The notes under the pieces: generated by a model | What the model was told of the DNA's origin: nothing | Databases searched by the model: none | The model's input: the letters and a program-made list of their open reading frames with translations, nothing else | Shown here: positions 1 to 5,166 of the stretch, in pieces | Numbering within the stretch: the first letter of the stretch is position 1 | How the letters are laid out: each line of letters opens with the position of its first letter | Assembly: GCA_937895785.1 (NCBI GenBank) | Contig: CALBKW010000055.1 | Coordinates: 1-7,938, forward strand | Direction of reading: 5' to 3' | Source of the DNA: an uncultured Candidatus Melainabacteria bacterium | GTDB lineage: Bacteria > Cyanobacteriota > Vampirovibrionia > Gastranaerophilales > Gastranaerophilaceae | Length of the DNA: 7,938 nt | Program-made: the position numbers and the translations under genes

Positions 1-7
1 CCTCTCA

Positions 8-30
8 CAAAACAATTATCAATTGTTTTG
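8..30. repeat. AT-rich inverted repeat (hairpin) in a possible dispersed intergenic repeat
   Basis: Bases 8-17 (CAAAACAATT) pair perfectly with 21-30 (AATTGTTTTG) around the 3-base loop ATC. The flanking sequence to about 70 has more small symmetries: CTCT at 2-5 against AGAG at 37-40, CGG at 33-35 against CCG at 49-51, and a direct repeat CAGAAT at 57-62 and 65-70. The motif ATTCAGAATGACA is of the kind often seen at the ends of short non-coding repeats scattered between bacterial genes, so this may be one end of such an element cut by the window edge. That is inference, because only one copy is visible here. No gene is supported in 1-138. Confidence 0.35.
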
Positions 31-75
31 CTCGGCAGAGTCGAAAAACCGCAATTCAGAATGACAGAATACTAC

Positions 76-110
76 AAAGCGCCAAGTTTATTTTATAAAC
101 TTGGCGCTTT
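76..110. terminator. Long hairpin, probable rho-independent terminator downstream of the nucleotidase gene
   Basis: Bases 76-90 (AAAGCGCCAAGTTTA) are perfectly complementary to 96-110, giving a 15-bp stem with a 5-base loop (91-95). It lies 28 bases beyond the stop codon of the minus-strand nucleotidase. The T-tract is short on both strands: four T on the plus strand at 108-111 and three on the minus strand. It could therefore end the nucleotidase transcript, a plus-strand transcript entering from the left, or both. The stem itself is unambiguous; which strand it serves is inferred. Confidence 0.7.
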
Positions 111-138
111 TCATTATCTCTTAATTTTTTCCTTAAAA

Positions 139-1644
139 TTAGTCTACGATTTGGATTCTGTTATCAGCTTTAACTTCGATTGGTTGACCAGCTTGAGTCA
201 TTCTTTTTAATTTAGCCATAACCATTTTATCTTTATCGTCTTCAAAAGTTTGTTCAACTTTGTCCATACAGCTTAACATTGAGAAACCGTCACGACCATT
301 TGCATAGTATGTATCTAATGCAACTTTGAAAGTTTTATCTTCTTTTGGATTGTTAATATCTAATGCTTGTTTGTTACCGTTTTTATCAACAAATTCTGCT
401 GAAAGTAATTCACCTGCTTTGTTCATCTTATAGTTCAAACCTGAAACTTGTAAAATACCAGGTTTTGTACCAGCACTAACTAATGAATGAGCACCGAATT
501 TTAAAGCATCTACTAAAGTTTTTTCGCTTAAAGGAGCAACCACCATACCATTTTTGAATGGAACGATGCTTGAAACATCTCTTGATGTAATCGCACCAGC
601 TTCAAATGTATTTCTCAAGTTAGCTGAACCTAAGATTGCGATTTCAGCACCTGTTGCTTCTTTCATAGCATCTGCAACGAAGTCAGCGTGTGGGTTTTCA
701 GCACCTAATCTGTTTGCTGGTTCTGGGTCAGCAGCCTTAACTGTACCAACCATTTCAGGTTTGCCTAAAACTTTTTCAGAAAAATATTTCATAATTAAGT
801 TTCTTCTAAAACCTTTTGTTGGAGTTACGTTGTTTTGAACTTTTGTAATAACACCGTTTTCATCAAATTCTAAGTTTAAAACACCGATGTTATCAGCATC
901 TTTGCCAGCTTGTGTGATAACTACAGGGTTACCATCTTTACCGTATAATAAGTTTTCGCCTTCTTTTACGTCTTTGATTAATTCGTGAGAGTGACCGCCT
1001 AAGATTACGTCAATACCAGAAGTTTCTTGAGCTAATCTTTTTTCGTTTGCGTTGCCTGCGTGAGAAATAACGATAACTTTGTTTACACCTTGTTCTTGTA
1101 ATCTGTTTACTTCTTCTTGAACATCTTTAATTGTTTTATCAAAATCATCAACTTGGAAATCTTTGTAGTTGTCTGGTTTTGCTACACGAGTGAATAAGTC
1201 TGGTGGTAATAAACCGATAATACCATATCTTTCACCGTCTTTTTCTTGAATATAAGATTTTTCAATTCTTTTGCTTAATGGGTTTTTTTCGTCGATTTTA
1301 ACGTTTAAACCTAACATTTTGTAGTTTTTATCTTTTGTTAATTCATATAATTGTTTTGAATCACCATCACATTCATGGTTACCAACTGCTGTTGCTGTAA
1401 CACCAATCATTTCTAAGAATTTAGATGCAATTACGTTTGGTTTTGAGCTTTCACCTAACATAATATCACCTGATGACAATTTTAATTTTGTTGTTTTTTC
1501 AGATGGAACAAATTGGTCAAAAGCTTTTGACATGTTGTAAACTTTTTCCATCTTCATTGTTTGTCCGTGCAAGTCATTAACGTAAAAAATGCTTGTCTTT
1601 GTTGTCTTAGGAGCAATTGAATTTGCACTGATTGGATTAATCAT
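139..1644 (-). CDS. 5'-nucleotidase/metallophosphoesterase family protein (UshA-like), no signal peptide
   Basis: This 501-residue protein has the two-domain layout of the 5'-nucleotidase family: an N-terminal metal-binding phosphoesterase domain (about 18-270) and a C-terminal substrate-binding domain (about 295-490). Metal-site motifs are all present: NDLHG at 23-27, SSGD at 57-60, GNHE at 88-91, SHAG at 194-197 and GGHSH at 216-220. The C-terminal domain shows NPHADFVADAM (317-327), Arg344, VPF at 361-363 and the ring-stacking segment NGRDGF at 449-454. Family members hydrolyse phosphate from nucleotides or similar esters, usually outside the membrane. The substrate here is not readable. 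Two oddities are seen. There is no hydrophobic signal peptide, and an in-frame stop (1666-1668) eight codons upstream rules out a longer N-terminus. The usual N-x-GGIR substrate loop reads GSANLR (339-344). The ATG at 1644 is the only Met before the first metal motif; a TAAGG at 1656-1660 lies 11 bases upstream. It sits downstream of ruvA on the same strand. Confidence 0.9.
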   Translation of the reverse strand: MINPISANSIAPKTTKTSIFYVNDLHGQTMKMEKVYNMSKAFDQFVPSEKTTKLKLSSGDIMLGESSKPNVIASKFLEMIGVTATAVGNHECDGDSKQLYELTKDKNYKMLGLNVKIDEKNPLSKRIEKSYIQEKDGERYGIIGLLPPDLFTRVAKPDNYKDFQVDDFDKTIKDVQEEVNRLQEQGVNKVIVISHAGNANEKRLAQETSGIDVILGGHSHELIKDVKEGENLLYGKDGNPVVITQAGKDADNIGVLNLEFDENGVITKVQNNVTPTKGFRRNLIMKYFSEKVLGKPEMVGTVKAADPEPANRLGAENPHADFVADAMKEATGAEIAILGSANLRNTFEAGAITSRDVSSIVPFKNGMVVAPLSEKTLVDALKFGAHSLVSAGTKPGILQVSGLNYKMNKAGELLSAEFVDKNGNKQALDINNPKEDKTFKVALDTYYANGRDGFSMLSCMDKVEQTFEDDKDKMVMAKLKRMTQAGQPIEVKADNRIQIVD

Positions 1645-1655
1645 GAATATAATAA

Positions 1656-1660
1656 CCTTA
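1656..1660 (-). promoter_or_regulatory. Weak ribosome binding site of the nucleotidase gene
   Basis: On the minus strand this reads TAAGG, 11 bases before the ATG at 1644. The spacing is long and the match short compared with the AGAAGGA sites of ruvA and the phosphofructokinase gene. It is the best candidate before this start. Confidence 0.4.
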
Positions 1661-1727
1661 TTTACCTACATATACATGAACGTTTCGACAAATCTTTTTT
1701 TGCTAGTATTTCATTTGTTTGTTACGA

Positions 1728-1743
1728 AAAGTTTACAAACTTT
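1728..1743. promoter_or_regulatory. 16-bp palindrome, possible operator in the ruvA-nucleotidase gap
   Basis: AAAGTTT (1728-1734) is the exact reverse complement of AAACTTT (1737-1743) around a central AC, giving a 7-bp-arm dyad in the 131-base gap between the ruvA stop and the nucleotidase start. A further TTTACAA lies at 1764-1770, 32 bases (about three helical turns) from the one inside the palindrome. The arms are pure A/T apart from one G/C pair each, so as RNA the hairpin would be weak; a protein-binding site is more plausible than a terminator. The function is inferred from position and symmetry only. I see no good -35/-10 pair in this gap, so read-through from ruvA remains possible. 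Confidence 0.35.
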
Positions 1744-1775
1744 AAGCATGCCCAACATGAGAATTTACAAGGATT

Positions 1776-2384
1776 TTAGGCTGATAAAATTTGTAAGGTT
1801 ACCCTTAAAAATTCTTCTGAATTATTAACATCATTTCCCTTAGAAATTGCATGCTTTATTGCAGATAAAATTTCATCTTCTTCATAACCTAATGATAGCA
1901 AAATATTTTGTACATCTTCGGTTTGTGGTGGAATTTCTGTAGAAAGAGAAGATTTTTTCAATTCTGGTTGTAAATTTATAAATTTATCCTTCAACTCTAA
2001 AATAATTTTTTGTGCTAATTTTGCGCCAACACCCTTGGCACGAGTTAATTCTTTTGAATTTTCATTAACAACAAAATATATCAAATCACTGATTTCAAAC
2101 TCATTTAACAACGTTAATGCCATTTTTACACCAACGCCTGAAACAGAAGTTAGAACTCGGAAAATATCACGAGCTTCTTTTGAAAGAAAACCGCAAAGTA
2201 GCATTGCATCTTCTCTATGAATTAAAACCGTAAATATTCTAACATCATCATTTACATTTTTCTTTTCAAAATCAGTTGCAATAACTTCTGCTCGATATCC
2301 TAACCCATTTACATCTACTGTAAAATAGCAACCTTTAGAATTTTGAGTTTTATATGTTAGTTTTCCTGATATATAATCAAACAT
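1776..2384 (-). CDS. ruvA: Holliday junction branch migration protein RuvA
   Basis: RuvA binds four-way DNA junctions as a tetramer and loads the RuvB motor for branch migration in recombinational repair. At 202 residues it matches the usual length (about 200). Domain I, an OB fold (about 1-64), carries the acidic-pin segment HREDA with Glu58 and Asp59, followed by LLCGF (62-66). Domain II has two helix-hairpin-helix motifs: SVSGVGVKMAL (80-90) and RAKGVGAKLA (115-124), the latter followed by LELKDK. Domain III (about 155-202), which contacts RuvB, has the typical ILLSLGYEEDEI segment (161-172), after a Ser/Pro/Thr-rich linker (about 143-157). Start choice is firm: AGAAGGA lies 7 bases before the ATG. 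Neither ruvB nor ruvC is in the window. The gene is divergent from the TPR gene and precedes the nucleotidase gene. I see no key residue missing and no clear terminator after it. Confidence 0.97.
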   Translation of the reverse strand: MFDYISGKLTYKTQNSKGCYFTVDVNGLGYRAEVIATDFEKKNVNDDVRIFTVLIHREDAMLLCGFLSKEARDIFRVLTSVSGVGVKMALTLLNEFEISDLIYFVVNENSKELTRAKGVGAKLAQKIILELKDKFINLQPELKKSSLSTEIPPQTEDVQNILLSLGYEEDEILSAIKHAISKGNDVNNSEEFLRVTLQILSA

Positions 2385-2391
2385 TAAAAAA

Positions 2392-2398
2392 TCCTTCT
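2392..2398 (-). promoter_or_regulatory. Ribosome binding site of ruvA
   Basis: The minus strand reads AGAAGGA, 7 bases before the ruvA ATG at 2384. It fixes the start and shows that this genome uses strong Shine-Dalgarno sites. Confidence 0.85.
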
Positions 2399-2403
2399 TT
2401 AAA

Positions 2404-2430
2404 TCTATAGCATTTTAATATAATTATAAT
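2404..2430. promoter_or_regulatory. Divergent promoter region between ruvA and the TPR gene
   Basis: The 57-base gap 2385-2441 is almost all A/T and holds -10-like hexamers on both strands. On the plus strand there are two consecutive perfect TATAAT boxes, 2419-2424 and 2425-2430. On the minus strand TATAAT reads at 2423-2428 and an extended -10-like TGCTATAGA at 2404-2412. No good -35 is seen for either direction; TTGTAT on the minus strand (2429-2434) is 19 bases from TATAGA. Plus-strand starts would fall near 2431-2437, only 5 to 11 bases before the ATG at 2442. Because the region is so A/T-rich, some of these matches are expected by chance. Confidence 0.5.
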
Positions 2431-2441
2431 ACAATAAAATT

Positions 2442-3398
2442 ATGCAAGGATTATTAATAGAACGAATTAAAACATATTTTAGACAAATTAGAGAAAAAAT
2501 GTCTACTTTTGATGCCTATTTTACACATGGCGGAGAATTGTACAACGAAAAAAAATACAAACTTGCTGTAGAATTTTTCAAAATTGCTTTAAGACAAAGT
2601 AATGCAGAAAATTATGCTTACTACAACTTAGCTCTTGCATACCAACAACTTGGCTTAGATGATAAGGCTCTCGAAAACTACAAAATATTTTTAGAAAGCT
2701 ACCCTACAGACCAAAATTCTCTTTATAACGTCGCTTTAATACACTATAAAAGAGAAGAATTTGAAGAGGCTGTAAAATACTTTGCCGAAAGTTTTAAAAA
2801 CAAACAAGATGAGGCAAATGTAAAGGCTCTTGCTGAAACTTACATGCAAATTGGTGACACAGAAAAAGCCTCCGAATTAGCTGATTATATTTTTAATTCA
2901 GACTGCAATAAAAAATATGCAATGCTTGTTGCAAAGGTATTTGAATCAAAAGAACACCTCGCAAATGACTTTTCGTTAACTCAAAAAGCTCTTGATATTT
3001 ATCTAAAATTGTTAGAACTTCAACCAGGAAATTTCGATGCGGCACTTGCGGCATCAGTTGCATATTCAAAAATGGGTGATTGGGAAAATGCTATTTCTTA
3101 CTGCAATTTAGCAATCGAAATGAAACCAAAATCTTATGATGCAAATTCTCAAATGGGGCTTGTTTTATATTGTTCAGATAATATGCCTGAATGCATTGCG
3201 TACTATGAACGAGCAATGAAGATAAAAAAAGATTACAAAATTCATTTAAACCTAGCTTATGCTTATGAGAAAGCTGGGCAAATCGATGATGCAATTCAAT
3301 TATTCAAAGAAACGTTGACTAAATTTACTAATTTTCCACAAAAAGAAGACGTTAGAAATCACGTTCGCCAATTAATGGAAAAAGAAAAAGTAAATTAA
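2442..3398 (+). CDS. Tetratricopeptide (TPR) repeat protein
   Basis: This 318-residue protein is built almost wholly of TPR units, each a helix pair with the W/Y-x-L-G-x-x-Y ... A ... A pattern. Clear repeats span about 58-91 (YYNLALAYQQLG, then KALENYKIFLE), 92-124, 198-231 (ALAASVAYSKMGDWENAI), 232-264 and 265-298 (HLNLAYAYEKAGQIDDAI). Weaker ones lie at 24-57, 125-158 and near 180-197. No signal peptide, membrane segment or extra enzymatic domain is seen, so it is probably a cytoplasmic scaffold; the partner is unknown. The start is uncertain. ATG 2442 has no ribosome binding site and lies only 11 bases after a TATAAT, implying a nearly leaderless mRNA. The in-frame ATG at 2499 (residue 20, MSTFDAYF) has a weak GAGA 4 bases upstream and begins just before the first repeat, giving 299 residues. 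The gene is divergent from ruvA and 52 bases upstream of the phosphofructokinase start. Confidence 0.88.
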   Translation: MQGLLIERIKTYFRQIREKMSTFDAYFTHGGELYNEKKYKLAVEFFKIALRQSNAENYAYYNLALAYQQLGLDDKALENYKIFLESYPTDQNSLYNVALIHYKREEFEEAVKYFAESFKNKQDEANVKALAETYMQIGDTEKASELADYIFNSDCNKKYAMLVAKVFESKEHLANDFSLTQKALDIYLKLLELQPGNFDAALAASVAYSKMGDWENAISYCNLAIEMKPKSYDANSQMGLVLYCSDNMPECIAYYERAMKIKKDYKIHLNLAYAYEKAGQIDDAIQLFKETLTKFTNFPQKEDVRNHVRQLMEKEKVN

Positions 3399-3407
3399 AC
3401 ATATTTA

Positions 3408-3416
3408 TGATATATT
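3408..3416 (+). promoter_or_regulatory. Extended -10 promoter of the phosphofructokinase gene
   Basis: TGATATATT fits an extended -10 (TGn followed by TATATT) 9 bases after the TPR stop codon. Transcription would begin near 3423, leaving a leader of about 28 bases that contains the ribosome binding site. There is no recognisable -35, which extended -10 promoters can lack. It would allow expression of the phosphofructokinase gene independently of the TPR gene. Confidence 0.45.
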
Positions 3417-3435
3417 TTAAGTGGGTATTAAAGAA

Positions 3436-3442
3436 AGAAGGA
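3436..3442 (+). promoter_or_regulatory. Ribosome binding site that decides the phosphofructokinase start
   Basis: AGAAGGA lies 8 bases before the ATG at 3451. This favours 3451 over the in-frame GTG at 3421, which has no such site and overlaps the predicted promoter region. Confidence 0.85.
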
Positions 3443-3450
3443 AAAAGATT

Positions 3451-5112
3451 ATGAAAACACTTTCACCATTACAACAAGAAAGATTAAAATATCAACCAAA
3501 ACTACCTGAAAGCTTAAAAGCTGGTATCAACAAGTTAGTTTGTGTTGAAAAAGAAAAAACTGAAGCCGTAAAAGACAAAGAACAAATCAAAGAATTGTTT
3601 GCAAAAACTTACGGTCAAGCAATCGTAGAATTTGCAGTTGGCACTGAAGAAAAAGCATCTGGCATTAAAAATGTTGGTGTAATTCTATCTGGTGGTCAAG
3701 CTCCTGGCGGACACAACGTTATCGCTGGTTTATATGATGCTTTGAAACAAGCTAATAAAGAAAACAAATTATACGGTTTCTTAGGTGGTCCATCAGGTAT
3801 CATCGACGGCAAATATGTTGAATTTGATGACAAATTCATTGATGCTTACAGAAACACTGGTGGTTTTGATATCATCGGTTCTGGTAGAACAAAATTAGAA
3901 ACTGAAGAACAATTCAAAAAATCATTGGAAGTTTGTAAAAAGTTAAACATCTCTGCTGTAGTTATTATCGGTGGTGATGATTCAAATACAAACGCTGCAT
4001 TATTAGCTGAATGGTTTGTTAAACACGACACTGGCATTCAAGTAATCGGTTGCCCAAAAACAATTGATGGTGACTTGAAAAACGACCAAATCGAAGTTTC
4101 TTTCGGTTTTGATACAGCTACAAAAACTTATGCTGAATTAATTGGTAACATCCAAAGAGATGCTAACTCAGCTAAAAAATATTGGCACTTCATTAAAATT
4201 ATGGGTAGAAGCGCATCTCACGTTGCTGTTGAAGCTGCATTACAAACTCAACCTAATATCTGCTTAGTATCAGAAGAAGTTGAAGAAAAGAAAATGTCTT
4301 TGAACCAAATCGTTGAAGATATGTGCAAAATCATCTGTAAACGTGCTGAAAACGGTAAAAACTTTGGTATCGTAATCGTTCCAGAAGGTTTGATTGAGTT
4401 CATTCCAGAAATGAAAGATTTGATTTCAAGCTTGAACGACTTGACTCACGAATTAGAATCTGATGAAACTTACCAAAATGTTCGTTCAGAAGAAAAATTC
4501 AAAATTATCGCTTCAAAATTAAATGAAAACAATGCAAAATTGTTTATGAGCTTACCAGCTTTAATTAAAGCCCAATTATTAATGGACAGAGATCCTCACG
4601 GTAATGTTCAAGTTTCAAGAATTGAAACAGAAAAATTGTTAATCGAAATGATTAGAACAAGATTGAATGAATTAAAAGATGAAGGCGTTTATGTTGGTAA
4701 ATTCTCAGACCAAGCTCACTTCTTCGGCTATGAAGGACGTTGCGCATTCCCATCAAACTTTGATGCTGATTATTGCTATTCATTAGGTTTTAATGCATTC
4801 GCTTTAATTAACTTTGGTTTAACAGGTTACTTATCATCAGTTAAAAACTTGATTAAACCTGCTAAAGAATGGGTTGCTGGCGGTGTTCCTCTTACAATGA
4901 TGATGAACATGGAAAAACGTCACGGTGAAATGAAACCAGTTATCCAAAAAGCATTAATCAAATTAGACGGTAAAGTATTCAAGGAATTAGAAGCAATGAG
5001 AGAAGAATGGGCAATGAATGACCGTTACTTGTTCCCAGGTGCTATCCAATACTTTGGACCTTCTGAAGTTTGTGATTTAACAACAGTTACATTGCAAATT
5101 GAACACGCTTAA
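3451..5112 (+). CDS. pfp: Pyrophosphate--fructose 6-phosphate 1-phosphotransferase (PPi-PFK, long type)
   Basis: The enzyme interconverts fructose 6-phosphate plus PPi and fructose 1,6-bisphosphate plus phosphate in cytosolic glycolysis, reversibly, unlike ATP-dependent PFK. The 553 residues match the long PPi-type clade (about 550) rather than the roughly 320-residue ATP enzymes. The signature residues are seen: GGQAPGGHN (81-89); GGDDSNTN (174-181), where Asp177 replaces the Gly of ATP enzymes; PKTIDGD (202-208), with Lys203 in place of Gly and catalytic Asp206; MGRSASH (251-257); PEG (311-313); and YEGR (427-430), in the sugar-phosphate region. Asp177 together with Lys203 is the accepted mark of PPi use. 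The start at 3451 is set by AGAAGGA; the in-frame GTG at 3421 would add 10 basic residues with no homology. An extended -10 precedes the gene and a strong terminator follows it, so it is probably monocistronic or the last gene after the TPR gene. Confidence 0.95.
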   Translation: MKTLSPLQQERLKYQPKLPESLKAGINKLVCVEKEKTEAVKDKEQIKELFAKTYGQAIVEFAVGTEEKASGIKNVGVILSGGQAPGGHNVIAGLYDALKQANKENKLYGFLGGPSGIIDGKYVEFDDKFIDAYRNTGGFDIIGSGRTKLETEEQFKKSLEVCKKLNISAVVIIGGDDSNTNAALLAEWFVKHDTGIQVIGCPKTIDGDLKNDQIEVSFGFDTATKTYAELIGNIQRDANSAKKYWHFIKIMGRSASHVAVEAALQTQPNICLVSEEVEEKKMSLNQIVEDMCKIICKRAENGKNFGIVIVPEGLIEFIPEMKDLISSLNDLTHELESDETYQNVRSEEKFKIIASKLNENNAKLFMSLPALIKAQLLMDRDPHGNVQVSRIETEKLLIEMIRTRLNELKDEGVYVGKFSDQAHFFGYEGRCAFPSNFDADYCYSLGFNAFALINFGLTGYLSSVKNLIKPAKEWVAGGVPLTMMMNMEKRHGEMKPVIQKALIKLDGKVFKELEAMREEWAMNDRYLFPGAIQYFGPSEVCDLTTVTLQIEHA

Positions 5113-5130
5113 TTGAAGTTCTAAAAACGG

Positions 5131-5165
5131 AAAACGGTTGGATTTCATCCAACCGTTTTTTTTTT
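5131..5165. terminator. Strong bidirectional rho-independent terminator
   Basis: Bases 5131-5143 (AAAACGGTTGGAT) pair perfectly with 5147-5159 around the loop TTC, a 13-bp stem, and the plus strand then runs in T from 5156 to 5165. It is 18 bases after the phosphofructokinase stop. On the minus strand the stem starts 7 bases beyond the T of the 886-residue protein's stop codon and is followed by T-rich sequence (TTTTCCGTTTTT), so it can serve both convergent genes. Confidence 0.92.
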
Positions 5166-5166
5166 G

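Noticed and set aside
28..210. Plus-strand 60-codon open frame at the left end
   Set aside because: It runs through the terminator hairpin and into the antisense end of the nucleotidase gene, with no ribosome binding site.
554..838. Plus-strand 94-codon open frame inside the nucleotidase gene
   Set aside because: It is antisense to a gene with clear family motifs and has no recognisable domain or ribosome binding site.
1728..1746. Palindrome after ruvA read as a rho-independent terminator
   Set aside because: The stem is nearly all A/T with a 2- to 4-base loop and no T-run follows on the minus strand, so it would be unstable as RNA.
1589..1828. Plus-strand hydrophobic 79-codon open frame spanning the ruvA-nucleotidase gap
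   Set aside because: It overlaps both genes antisense and the hydrophobicity comes from T-rich DNA. I see no ribosome binding site or homology, although a small membrane protein cannot be fully excluded.
3421..3450. GTG start extending the phosphofructokinase by 10 residues
   Set aside because: It has no ribosome binding site and overlaps the expected transcription start, while ATG 3451 has AGAAGGA at 8 bases.
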